From positions 1 through 15,203 of the forward strand of contig JBAYUX010000031.1 of assembly GCA_041674865.1 (NCBI GenBank): DNA of 15,203 nucleotides, read 5' to 3'. Positions 1-6,604 of the stretch are shown piece after piece. The translations under genes and the position numbers were made by a program. Position 1 is the first letter of the stretch; every line of letters starts with the position of its first letter. The DNA comes from CALREA01 sp041674865 (GTDB taxonomy: Bacteria > Patescibacteriota > Gracilibacteria > UBA1369 > UBA12463). The notes below the pieces were generated by a model that worked only from the letters and a program-made list of their open reading frames with translations, made no database searches and was not told where the DNA came from.

Positions 1-2405
1 GCACCAGCGAGCTGCTCAATTGATAACGAAAATAAAGGAGCACCGTTATCACCTGTAATGCGTAGTATTTGCTCAGCAAGAGTCGATCCGATTTCATAAG
101 GAGTTACTCCGCGCGCAGCGCATACAGCTGTAAATGCTGCAGCAGCATCAGGTGAAACCTCAACAACAAATCCACCAGTTTCGCTAAATAATTTTTTATC
201 TACGCGCAGCATAGCTGTGCGGCCGCCCGCATCCGTTCCCGCATTTCCAACAATCTTTGTCGTATCGATCGACGCGCCAACGCATCCAGAAAGTCCATCA
301 GCCGTTTCAGCATAAGGTCCAACGCACATCTCAGAAACTGCAGCGAGAAGACCTCCTTCGCTAATCGCATGCGAACTCAAAACGAGTCCAGCTGCAACCG
401 CATCAGTCATTGCGAAGATTTCTTTTTCAACCGTTGCGAACTCAGGCATCGGAACGTTCTTACCAAGTCCAAGTCCAGCCACGCGATAATACTCGCTGGC
501 ACCACACTCATCTTTTCGCTCACCAATGACAAAAATCTTACTACCAGCTTTTTTGAATTTCATCGTGACAGCTTTTCGCGAGTCATCGATTTTTCCAAAA
601 CACGCGAGCACCGCCGAAGGCGGAACTGAGCCCCCTGCACCTTCGTTATACAAACTCACATTTCCTGAGACGACAGGTGTTGCAAATTCTGGATGATCCT
701 TGAGATGAATTCCTTCGAGAGCTTCTTTGATACCGCGAATACCATCAACAAGCTCCGCCATCTGAGCAGGCTTCTCTGGATTTCCATAATTCAAACAGTC
801 AGTTAAAGCCTGTGGATAAGCACCAACAGCGGCATTTGCACGCATAGAAGCCACAACCGCATTCGCACCCTGCCAGTACGCGCTGATATCTCCGTAGAAC
901 GGATTACCGGCAACGCTCGATGCGAGACCAACATATTTTTTCTCACCAAGTTCTTCGTTATCGAGAAATGGTCGCATGACCGTTGCGTCAGACTCACCAC
1001 TTTCGATCACCATGTAACCCTGAACATTCTTATCATATTTTTCATAAATCGCTTTTCGGAAGGCGACATTTTCACTGCTTAATACTTTCAAAAGTACGGA
1101 GCCAAGATCTTGAGACATCTCAAAAGTTGGCTCAGAAAGCGACTTTACGGCTGTCTCATATGGACGATCATACAAGAATCCTTCGGTGATGTGTTCTGAC
1201 TTTGCATCACACATAACTTCGCCGTTGTACTTCAAAACATAATTTCCATGAGCAACTTTTCCAATCTTCGATGCGCGTGCATTTTCGCAAACGAGTGGAA
1301 GATTCCACTTCACATTGTAGTGATCGAGAACGAACTGAGAAATGTCAGGATCGACTGCCCACATAAATCGTTCTTGAGTCTCACTGCAGGCGATAACCTG
1401 AGCAGGAATACCAGGATAAGCCGTGTGAATCTGCTCCAAATCAACTTGTGCACCGAATCCTTTTTTTGCAACGAGCTCAACAGTTGAACAGATGTTTCCA
1501 CCAGCGCCGAGATCTTTGAAGGCAACTTTGTTGATCCAGCCACGCTCGCGAAGTTCTTTGAATAAGTCGTATGTACTGACAAGAAGATGTCGTTTGAGAA
1601 ATGGATTTGGTTCTTGAACAGCAGATTTTTTTGATTCAAGTTCTTCTTCACTACCTGCGCCGAAACTTGCTGATGCAAAAGATGCGCCACCCATACCACT
1701 TCGATCTGTTGGCTTACCGACGGCAATAAAGTCATATCCGCGATCCGCTGCTTCGTCAGGAACGTATGAATGAATCACGTCGGACTCACGAACGGTTCCA
1801 ACCGCAACGACGTTTACGAGACAGTTGTCGTTGTATCCAGGGTGGAAAAAAGTATCGCCTCCGAGGTTTGGCACACCAATCGGATTTCCATAACCAGAAA
1901 TACCCGAGAACACTCCGCCAGCGATCCACTTCGATTGATTTCGTGTAATATCTCCAAATCTAAGTGAGTCCATCGTTCCAATGACGCGGCCACCCATACA
2001 GCAAATATCTCGAACGATTCCACCAACTCCGGTGGCCGCGCCCTCATACGGCACAATCTGCGACGGATGGTTATGACTTTCGTGAGCCACGATGACGCCG
2101 TAACGTTCGGTTTTTCCATTTACCTCAATCTCCGTCAGCGAAAAAATTCCAGAATCTTCTCCGACTGGGACGATGACATTTGGCGCCTGTGTAGGAAATC
2201 CTCGCAAATGCTTGCGACTACTCTTGTATGAACAGTGCTCAGATCCCTGAATGCCCCAAACGGTAGCTTCAGTTAACGTTGGATCACGTCCAAGAAGCTC
2301 GGCGACGTGCCGCGCCTCGCTCACACTCAACCCGATTTTATGTTTCTTCAGAACTTCAACAAGTTCCTCGTCCGTCAGCTTTGAAAATTCAAGAATGTCC
2401 TGCAT
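1..2405 (-). CDS. purL: Phosphoribosylformylglycinamidine synthase, PurL subunit (3' end cut by window edge)
   Basis: PurL converts FGAR to FGAM with ATP and glutamine-derived ammonia, the fourth step of purine synthesis in the cytosol. I translated the minus strand from the ATG at 2405-2403; it stays open for 801 codons to the edge. Recognised motifs in order are SEHCSY (residues 55-60, with the probable active-site His57), HESHNHP (108-114) followed by VPYEGAATGVGG, MDSLRFG, KDLGAGGN (297-304), NYGNPEKP (539-546), and a second AIR-synthase-type half with SSHAISEGGL (677-686). The last visible residues (SLSIEQL) resemble the family C-terminus, so perhaps a few dozen codons are missing. At over 800 residues it is longer than small PurL (about 600-750) and much shorter than the fused PurL-PurQ enzyme of about 1300, so separate PurQ and PurS are expected. 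Position 680 is Ala where the family usually has Asp (HD-I-S). Frame was checked at several points and no frameshift was seen. The -10 box lies only 6 nt upstream of the ATG. Confidence 0.96.
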   Translation of the reverse strand, partial: MQDILEFSKLTDEELVEVLKKHKIGLSVSEARHVAELLGRDPTLTEATVWGIQGSEHCSYKSSRKHLRGFPTQAPNVIVPVGEDSGIFSLTEIEVNGKTERYGVIVAHESHNHPSQIVPYEGAATGVGGIVRDICCMGGRVIGTMDSLRFGDITRNQSKWIAGGVFSGISGYGNPIGVPNLGGDTFFHPGYNDNCLVNVVAVGTVRESDVIHSYVPDEAADRGYDFIAVGKPTDRSGMGGASFASASFGAGSEEELESKKSAVQEPNPFLKRHLLVSTYDLFKELRERGWINKVAFKDLGAGGNICSTVELVAKKGFGAQVDLEQIHTAYPGIPAQVIACSETQERFMWAVDPDISQFVLDHYNVKWNLPLVCENARASKIGKVAHGNYVLKYNGEVMCDAKSEHITEGFLYDRPYETAVKSLSEPTFEMSQDLGSVLLKVLSSENVAFRKAIYEKYDKNVQGYMVIESGESDATVMRPFLDNEELGEKKYVGLASSVAGNPFYGDISAYWQGANAVVASMRANAAVGAYPQALTDCLNYGNPEKPAQMAELVDGIRGIKEALEGIHLKDHPEFATPVVSGNVSLYNEGAGGSVPPSAVLACFGKIDDSRKAVTMKFKKAGSKIFVIGERKDECGASEYYRVAGLGLGKNVPMPEFATVEKEIFAMTDAVAAGLVLSSHAISEGGLLAAVSEMCVGPYAETADGLSGCVGASIDTTKIVGNAGTDAGGRTAMLRVDKKLFSETGGFVVEVSPDAAAAFTAVCAARGVTPYEIGSTLAEQILRITGDNGAPLFSLSIEQLAG

Positions 2406-2411
2406 AGCCGC

Positions 2412-2440
2412 ACTATAACGTAAGCCGAAACTAGAGGCAA
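2412..2440 (-). promoter_or_regulatory. Sigma70-type promoter of purL, probably giving a leaderless mRNA
   Basis: On the minus strand TTGCCT (2440-2435) and TATAGT (2417-2412) are separated by exactly 17 bp. The purL ATG begins 6 nt after the -10 box, so the usual start distance places +1 on or next to the A of the ATG. No Shine-Dalgarno sequence is present. The boxes are seen directly; leaderless initiation is inferred. Confidence 0.6.
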
Positions 2441-2455
2441 CCCTTGAAATTACCC

Positions 2456-2531
2456 CGGACGTCCGAAGCATCGAACTACATCAAATTAAAAAACGGTGTC
2501 AAATTTGAAGCTGAATCCAGGCCCGGGCCTG
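2456..2531. repeat. Three perfect palindromes between divergent promoters
   Basis: The 260-bp space between purL and the serine-protease gene holds three perfect palindromes: CGGACGTCCG (2456-2465), TCAAATTTGA (2499-2508) and the GC-rich 14-mer CAGGCCCGGGCCTG (2518-2531). They lie between the purL promoter and the plus-strand promoter at 2603. They could be binding sites for dimeric regulators, but no family can be assigned. A 67-codon frame across this stretch (2444-2647) has a TTG start and no recognisable features and is not called as a gene. Confidence 0.45.
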
Positions 2532-2602
2532 AAAAACGATTACAAAACTTTTTAAAAACAGCGCAAAACGTCAGCTCACCTTTGCCGACCCCTAACCGAA
2601 CA

Positions 2603-2631
2603 TTGACAGACTACAGCGAATACTTCAAAAT
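2603..2631 (+). promoter_or_regulatory. Sigma70-type promoter of the serine-protease gene
   Basis: A perfect -35 box TTGACA (2603-2608) is followed after 17 bp by CAAAAT (2626-2631), a 4-of-6 match to the -10 consensus. The start point would be near 2638, leaving a leader of about 28 nt. That leader has no clear Shine-Dalgarno sequence, only a weak CAGAG. Confidence 0.5.
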
Positions 2632-2665
2632 AACACCTCATTATTGAGAAATTATCAGAGTAATT

Positions 2666-3949
2666 ATGTCTAATAAAACCCCAGAAGAACCAGGAAAAAC
2701 AGGAAATAGATGGTTGGAAAAAGTAGGCTACAAACCTAGCGGCATTTATAGCGCCGGTAAATCCACCCCACGCCTCCAACCGCCAGATCAAATCCCAGAC
2801 CAACCAAAAAGCTCCAGGTTATCTAAAACAGTTTCTGTGCTGTCAGCGTTAAGTACGACATTTCTCATAGGAATGGCCATTAGAAACAATTCCATGCTCG
2901 TTAAATCCAAGATCAATGAGATTTTTGATGCAAAAATTTTCGATGATGCCAGTATGCAAATGGAATCTATTCTCCAAAATGAAGCTCTCAGAAAAAAGTT
3001 ACGCGAAGGAACGGTTCAAATAAGTCTCGGAGACAGTGAAGGAGGAGGGGAAGGACATTGTGCAGGATTTATTCTTCAGCCGACAACTATCGTGACGGCC
3101 GCACATTGCACACATGGTGATGATGGAAAACTCCGAACATTAAAAGCCGTAAATACCATGAATGAGGACGGCGGAGGAAAGCGGAGTACACAAGAGATCT
3201 TTAGTGATAAAAAGAAGGGAGGAGTTCGATATCAAATAATCAGAGATATAGAAAAAGATCTGGCCATCATTGTATTTGAAAAACCAATATTTGATCCAAA
3301 AAGAGCACTGAGCATTTCCGATGGCGTTCTTCAGGAAAATAATGCCTATGCCATTGTTGGCCATCCGCTTGGTGACGAATGGAAAGTTGACGCAGAAGTT
3401 GATGAAGGAATAAATCAAGTGGGAGTTTTGAATGGAGGTATACGAACTTTACATAAAATGAGTGGAAGAGCTTTTCCAGGAAATTCCGGAGGCCCGGTAG
3501 CTGATATAAACGGATATGTACTCGGTGTGGTTTCAGGAGGTAATCCAGATCACACATTACAGTCAACATATGTCACATTGGCAAGACAACAGGATGTCGT
3601 GAGTCTTATGAGTCAGGTAAAGAGCTGGGATGAAAAACGACAACCTCAAGATGCACCTGTCGTACAAGATGTACATCCAAAAGCTGATCAAAAAGTAGAA
3701 AAAATGCCTGAGACCGCAGTAACAGATAAAGGCTTGAAACCAATAAAACCAAAGAAAAAAAATTCCGCCCTTGGTCAGATCATGGCTAGTGACACAGGCT
3801 CTCTCAATAGTAAAATGGCAGTTGCTATGAAAGGAGATGGATCAAGTCTTAGTGTCGGTCACGGCACAGGTGATATGCGATATCGCGGTCCAAAGCAAAC
3901 CACCGCCCAATCACGCCGAGCCATTCATGAAGTACTCCGGGTAAAATAG
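2666..3949 (+). CDS. Membrane-anchored trypsin-like serine protease (S1/chymotrypsin fold)
   Basis: This 427-aa protein is predicted to cleave peptide bonds outside the cytoplasmic membrane. The N-terminal 52 residues are hydrophilic and proline-rich, followed by one hydrophobic segment (about 53-72) that should act as an uncleaved anchor with the rest outside. The catalytic triad is readable: His147 in TAAHC, Asp198 in EKDLAII, and Ser274 in PGNSGGP. Cys132 and Cys148 sit where chymotrypsin-like enzymes have the disulfide next to the active His. The protease domain spans about 114-320. A Lys/Pro-rich linker (about 320-370) and a Gly/Ser-rich tail follow. No PDZ domain is seen, so it is not a standard DegP/HtrA. 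The gene diverges from purL behind its own promoter. Substrate unknown; a role in envelope protein processing or attack on neighbouring cells is inference. The ATG at 2666 suits the promoter position. Confidence 0.88.
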   Translation: MSNKTPEEPGKTGNRWLEKVGYKPSGIYSAGKSTPRLQPPDQIPDQPKSSRLSKTVSVLSALSTTFLIGMAIRNNSMLVKSKINEIFDAKIFDDASMQMESILQNEALRKKLREGTVQISLGDSEGGGEGHCAGFILQPTTIVTAAHCTHGDDGKLRTLKAVNTMNEDGGGKRSTQEIFSDKKKGGVRYQIIRDIEKDLAIIVFEKPIFDPKRALSISDGVLQENNAYAIVGHPLGDEWKVDAEVDEGINQVGVLNGGIRTLHKMSGRAFPGNSGGPVADINGYVLGVVSGGNPDHTLQSTYVTLARQQDVVSLMSQVKSWDEKRQPQDAPVVQDVHPKADQKVEKMPETAVTDKGLKPIKPKKKNSALGQIMASDTGSLNSKMAVAMKGDGSSLSVGHGTGDMRYRGPKQTTAQSRRAIHEVLRVK

Positions 3950-4053
3950 CTCAGGCACTTTTCACGAGTGACACAAAATGGCCTTTAAATGCCTGTAACG
4001 ATACTGTCGCTCTAGAGTATATCTTTCTCTGTATTCATTTATTACCCCTCCTT

Positions 4054-4557
4054 ATGAGAAAGCTTCTTACGTTCGTGACGGTTGTCGCTAGCCTTTTATC
4101 CCTAACGGCTCAGACGAGTTTTGCGACGAGTCTCGGTGATGCATCAATAACGGCCCCATGGACCGTCGTAAAAGTTGGTCAGTACGTGAAGGGCATGAAG
4201 GTAACAAATGTTCAATTAAAAGGTGGATTTGGAGTAACGCTTGAGGGTAAGAAGACGGTAACAGGAACAATATCGTGTCCAGAAAATACAATGGAAGGGT
4301 GGGATGTATGTACTATTGTTTTCAACAAGGGTTCACAGAAGCTCCTTCCTTGGGGAATCAAAGATCCAGTTTTGTTCTGTGCCATAGATAATACGAATCA
4401 ATGTGATAACGCATTCGCTCCAGGGAAAAAATATCGAGCAAGAGTAGTTATTAATCAGCTCACAGAAGCTGGCTGCGAAACGGATTGTGACTTCGGCGGA
4501 CCAACTGTGACGATTTCTTCGGTGAAGTCGAAAGTTCTTCTCGGAGATGTTAAATAA
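4054..4557 (+). CDS. Small secreted six-cysteine protein, function unknown
   Basis: This 167-aa protein has a clear Sec signal peptide: MRK, a hydrophobic core (about 4-18) and a likely cleavage site near SFA (about residue 24). The mature part of roughly 143 residues has six cysteines (75, 86, 109, 117, 141, 145), an even number that would allow three disulfides, and a pattern of alternating hydrophobic residues consistent with a beta-sandwich. I recognise no family. There is no Shine-Dalgarno sequence; the bases before the ATG are pyrimidine-rich (CCCCTCCTT). It lies 104 nt after the serine-protease gene on the same strand, so the two may be co-transcribed; I found no convincing promoter in the gap. 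A bidirectional terminator follows 38 nt after the stop. The protein could be a substrate or partner of the protease, but only the proximity suggests it. Confidence 0.75.
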   Translation: MRKLLTFVTVVASLLSLTAQTSFATSLGDASITAPWTVVKVGQYVKGMKVTNVQLKGGFGVTLEGKKTVTGTISCPENTMEGWDVCTIVFNKGSQKLLPWGIKDPVLFCAIDNTNQCDNAFAPGKKYRARVVINQLTEAGCETDCDFGGPTVTISSVKSKVLLGDVK

Positions 4558-4595
4558 TTTTGTATGATGTGGTCGATCACAGATTGAGACACAAA

Positions 4596-4632
4596 AAAAC
4601 CGCCCGACGACATAACGTTGAAGGGCGGTTTT
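4596..4632. terminator. Bidirectional intrinsic terminator
   Basis: AAAACCGCCC (4596-4605) pairs perfectly with GGGCGGTTTT (4623-4632) across a 17-nt loop. The plus strand has a T-run on the right arm and the minus strand has one on the left (seven A's at 4593-4599). It sits between the convergent ends of the six-cysteine gene (stop at 4557) and rpsR (stop at 4674), and so can end both transcripts. Confidence 0.9.
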
Positions 4633-4673
4633 ATATTGAGTAGTAAGTTCCGCGATAAACGCGAATGTTCGTA

Positions 4674-4886
4674 TTACTTTACGAATGGGATGAGTCCCAT
4701 GAAACGTGCGCGCTTTACAGCGAGAGCAATATTCTTCTGAGCCTGAACTGGAACACCAGAGTAGTAACGTGGAACGATTCGTGCCCACTGTGAGACGAAC
4801 TTCTTTACCAACCAGAGATCCTTGTAATCGCAGAAGCGAAGGATTTTGTCGGTGTTTGCATTTTTTCGATTTTGGTAGGTTGCCAT
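4674..4886 (-). CDS. rpsR: 30S ribosomal protein bS18
   Basis: This 70-aa protein is S18, which forms a dimer with S6 on the platform of the 30S subunit. Family signatures are DYKD (20-23), KKF (28-30), VPRYYSGV (38-45) and the C-terminal KRARFMGLIPF (58-68). The usual 'LPRRxTG' region is replaced by VPRYYSG, a form I associate with Patescibacteria. The length is normal. It is the last gene of rpsF-ssb-rpsR; rplI, which often follows, is replaced by the terminator at 4596-4632. The ATG has no Shine-Dalgarno sequence and lies 16 nt after a stable hairpin (4903-4929). Confidence 0.95.
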   Translation of the reverse strand: MATYQNRKNANTDKILRFCDYKDLWLVKKFVSQWARIVPRYYSGVPVQAQKNIALAVKRARFMGLIPFVK

Positions 4887-4902
4887 AGTAGTGATTGTAG
4901 AT

Positions 4903-4929
4903 GCCTCGCGAAACTTCGTTTCGCTCGGC
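4903..4929 (-). promoter_or_regulatory. Structured hairpin in the ssb-rpsR spacer (rpsR leader)
   Basis: Read on the minus strand, the symmetric structure has an outer GCC/GGC clamp (4929-4927 with 4905-4903), a GA/GA internal loop (4926-4925 and 4907-4906) that can form tandem G-A pairs, a perfect 7-bp stem GCGAAAC/GTTTCGC (4924-4918 with 4914-4908) and a GAA triloop closed by C-G. It falls between the ssb stop (4943) and the rpsR ATG (4886). No T-run follows, so it is not a terminator. Its position suggests control of rpsR translation or mRNA stability. Binding by the S6:S18 dimer is a hypothesis, prompted by the known S6:S18-binding leaders of rpsF operons; the CCG at the base of the 5' arm is noted but its placement was not matched to the known motif. 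Confidence 0.5.
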
Positions 4930-4942
4930 TGAAATAAAAAGT

Positions 4943-5482
4943 TTAAAAGTTATCCTGAGAAATAGCTTCTCCAAGTCCACCAAGATTGATATCAAGCTCG
5001 TCGAGAGGTGGTTCATCAGATGATCGGCCGGTGCTTCCATTGCTCATACCGCCTCCCATGCCACCACCGAAACCAGCGCCACCTCCGAATCCGGAAGTAG
5101 CAGCGGCCTCCATTTCTTGGTCGACACTGTCTTGTTCGCCGTCATGCTTTCGTTTCTCAAGCATAATAATGTCCTGAACAACGACCTCAGTTCGATATCG
5201 CTTACCCTCGCCGGAAGTATCCTCCCAACTTCGAGTCTTCAAATATCCTTCGATATACACAAGATTACCTTTTCGAATGTACTTATCGCAGATCTCCGCA
5301 AGTTTTGCCCAAGCAACAATCTCATGAAACTCGGTCGAACCGTGTTTCTGATTGTCTCGTGTGCTCCACTGACGATTTGTAGCAACGCCGAATGTAACAA
5401 CCGGCTGATTACTCTGTGTCACTTTCATGACAGGATCTCGCGTTAAATTTCCGATGATGATGACCTTGTTAATGCTTCGCAT
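4943..5482 (-). CDS. ssb: Single-stranded DNA-binding protein
   Basis: This 179-aa protein is a bacterial SSB that coats single-stranded DNA in replication, recombination and repair. The OB-fold domain covers residues 1 to about 110. It opens with MRSINKVIIIGNLTRDP and contains FGVATNR, TEFHEIVAWAKLAEICDKYIRKG, VYIEGYLKTRSWED and a closing VVQDIIMLEKR. A Gly-rich disordered linker follows (131-146, GFGGGAGFGGG type), then an acidic stretch DEPPLDELDIN (156-166). The extreme C-terminus reads SQDNF rather than the usual DDDIPF-type tip that recruits partner proteins, which is unusual. It lies between rpsF and rpsR in the classical order. The ATG at 5482 has no Shine-Dalgarno sequence. Confidence 0.95.
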   Translation of the reverse strand: MRSINKVIIIGNLTRDPVMKVTQSNQPVVTFGVATNRQWSTRDNQKHGSTEFHEIVAWAKLAEICDKYIRKGNLVYIEGYLKTRSWEDTSGEGKRYRTEVVVQDIIMLEKRKHDGEQDSVDQEMEAAATSGFGGGAGFGGGMGGGMSNGSTGRSSDEPPLDELDINLGGLGEAISQDNF

Positions 5483-5490
5483 AAATTCAA

Positions 5491-5519
5491 TTAAATGTAC
5501 TTAAGTTTGCTTAAATGTA
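5491..5519. repeat. Direct repeat TTAAATGTA in the rpsF-ssb spacer
   Basis: TTAAATGTA occurs at 5491-5499 and again at 5511-5519, 20 bp apart start to start, with the palindrome ACTTAAGT (5498-5505) between them. It fills the 43-nt spacer upstream of ssb. The spacing is close to two helical turns, so a protein-binding site is possible, but an AT-rich spacer could produce this by chance. Confidence 0.3.
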
Positions 5520-5525
5520 ATGAAA

Positions 5526-6146
5526 TTAAATTTGAATATCTGGATTATCGAGAAGAGCCTTGAGTTGTTCGTCAACTTTGTCGAGAGAAGGTTTTGGCTC
5601 AGTTTTCATAACAGGAGCTTTTTCTACCTTCACTTCTTCTTTGACTACAGGCTTTGATGCTGGAACTGGACCCTTGTCCATTTCTGGCTTCTCAGCTCGT
5701 GGAGCTGGTCGAGCTGCTGGACGATTACGTCGGTCCATATCAGCCTGATCCTTTGCCTTCTTTTCTTCCATCTCCTTCAATCGCATCGCATCAGCTTCCT
5801 GAGCGTACTCCTGAAGACCCTTGAACTCGTAGTTCTTTGGGCAGATAAGAAGAAGGTGTCGAACAACACCCATTTCAATTCGTACCATCTTCTCAAGTTC
5901 ATTGATGAACTCAGTAGAGAACGAGAAATGAAACGTTACATAGTATCCGTTATCATATTTCTTGATACGGTATGCAAAATCACGGAGAGGAGTTACCTCA
6001 TGATTAAGAACTTTGCCCCCGTGTTGGGTCAAAGCAGTTTTAAGCTCTTGAACCTTGGCTTTGAGCTCCGGATCAGTGAGATCTGGTGGCAAAATAACCA
6101 TAAGTTCATACTCCCGAGTTGTCTCAGGCGCGACAGTGTTAGCCAT
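5526..6146 (-). CDS. rpsF: 30S ribosomal protein bS6 with long C-terminal extension
   Basis: S6 binds S18 in the 30S platform. From the ATG at 6146 the protein has 206 residues. The S6 core (about 10-105) contains REYELMVILPPD, a helix with LKTALTQHGGKV, the DFAYRIKKYDNGYY strand region, and the MVRIEMGVVRHLLL segment. A normal S6 is about 95-135 residues. The remainder is a low-complexity tail rich in Pro, Lys, Glu and Ala, ending in an amphipathic helix-like SLDKVDEQLKALL. A longer frame from 6185 would add MRLKVLINLTQRK, which does not look like S6. The ATG at 6146 is preceded by AAAGAAAG, a purine run that can serve as a weak ribosome-binding site, so I chose it. It is the first gene of rpsF-ssb-rpsR. 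A small hairpin (AGGTT/AACCT, 6160-6175) lies just upstream of the chosen start. Confidence 0.94.
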   Translation of the reverse strand: MANTVAPETTREYELMVILPPDLTDPELKAKVQELKTALTQHGGKVLNHEVTPLRDFAYRIKKYDNGYYVTFHFSFSTEFINELEKMVRIEMGVVRHLLLICPKNYEFKGLQEYAQEADAMRLKEMEEKKAKDQADMDRRNRPAARPAPRAEKPEMDKGPVPASKPVVKEEVKVEKAPVMKTEPKPSLDKVDEQLKALLDNPDIQI

Positions 6147-6215
6147 CTTTCTTTGGGTTAGGTTAATAAGAACCTTGAGCCTCATCTACTTAGAGAAGAA
6201 GCAGAAAGTGCGCAG

Positions 6216-6244
6216 AAGATAGCAAAAACTTTGGCTTATCGCAA
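6216..6244 (-). promoter_or_regulatory. Promoter of the rpsF-ssb-rpsR operon
   Basis: On the minus strand TTGCGA (6244-6239) and TATCTT (6221-6216) are exactly 17 bp apart, and a TGC immediately before the -10 gives an extended -10 element. Transcription should start near 6209, leaving a leader of about 60 nt to the ATG at 6146. Confidence 0.65.
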
Positions 6245-6264
6245 GAAAATTTTCACTGGGTAGT

Positions 6265-6292
6265 TTGACAAAGGCAAATACCGTGGTAAAAA
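6265..6292 (+). promoter_or_regulatory. Possible promoter for the M23 peptidase gene
   Basis: A perfect TTGACA (6265-6270) is followed after 16 bp by TAAAAA (6287-6292), with TG two bases upstream of the -10. It is back to back with the rpsF promoter. If used, it would give an mRNA leader of about 300 nt before the peptidase gene. The -10 is weak, and other AT-rich -10-like sequences lie downstream without good -35 partners. Confidence 0.35.
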
Positions 6293-6323
6293 CACTACTT
6301 TTCTGACCCCCTGGAAAACGCTA

Positions 6324-6402
6324 TTTGAGTACAAAATCGACCAAAGGTCAAGGTAAAGAGTATATAAAAAGTATACTCAAAAATAGCAAATGTATACTCA
6401 AA
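6324..6402. repeat. Cluster of GAGTATA/TATACTC half-sites in the 6147-6604 intergenic region
   Basis: This is the longest gene-free stretch of the window (about 460 nt between rpsF and the peptidase gene). It contains GTATACTCAAA twice (6371-6381 and 6392-6402, 21 bp apart start to start), plus inverted copies AAAGAGTATA (6355-6364) and TTTGAGTAC (6324-6332). GAGTATA (6358-6364) and TATACTC (6372-6378) form a perfect 7-bp inverted repeat with a 7-nt loop. The arrangement looks like an operator cluster for a DNA-binding protein, or a hairpin in a long leader. The rest of the stretch shows only AT-rich sequence and a 10-codon frame (6406-6438, MAKNKENIVF) that I do not call as a gene. Confidence 0.4.
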
Positions 6403-6604
6403 TAAATGGCTAAAAATAAAGAAAATATAGTATTTTAGTAGTCATTAGTTTTTCCTTCAATTACCATACTATTACATAAAGTCAACGGCCCCCCTCTGGA
6501 CGAAAAACCCACCTCACGATAGAGTCGATAAAGAGGCAGAAGAAATTATCCAACTAATCCCCAACTGCTTGTCAGCTACAACACCCTCACAGAGAGTAAG
6601 CGCA

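Noticed and set aside
2444..2647. 67-codon frame between purL and the protease gene, starting with TTG
   Set aside because: No family signature and no ribosome-binding site, and it overlaps the palindromes and the plus-strand promoter at 2603-2631. More likely regulatory DNA.
3979..3992. Near-palindrome GGCCTTTAAATGCC after the protease gene, considered as a terminator
   Set aside because: The centre is TTTAAA with no loop, the arms carry a mismatch, and no T-run follows.
4333..5040. 235-codon minus-strand frame spanning the terminator, rpsR and part of ssb
   Set aside because: It runs across the bidirectional terminator and out of frame through rpsR and ssb, which have clear family matches.
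6406..6438. 10-codon frame ATG...TAG (MAKNKENIVF) in the long intergenic region, a possible leader peptide
   Set aside because: No ribosome-binding site, no regulatory codon run, and such frames arise easily in AT-rich DNA.
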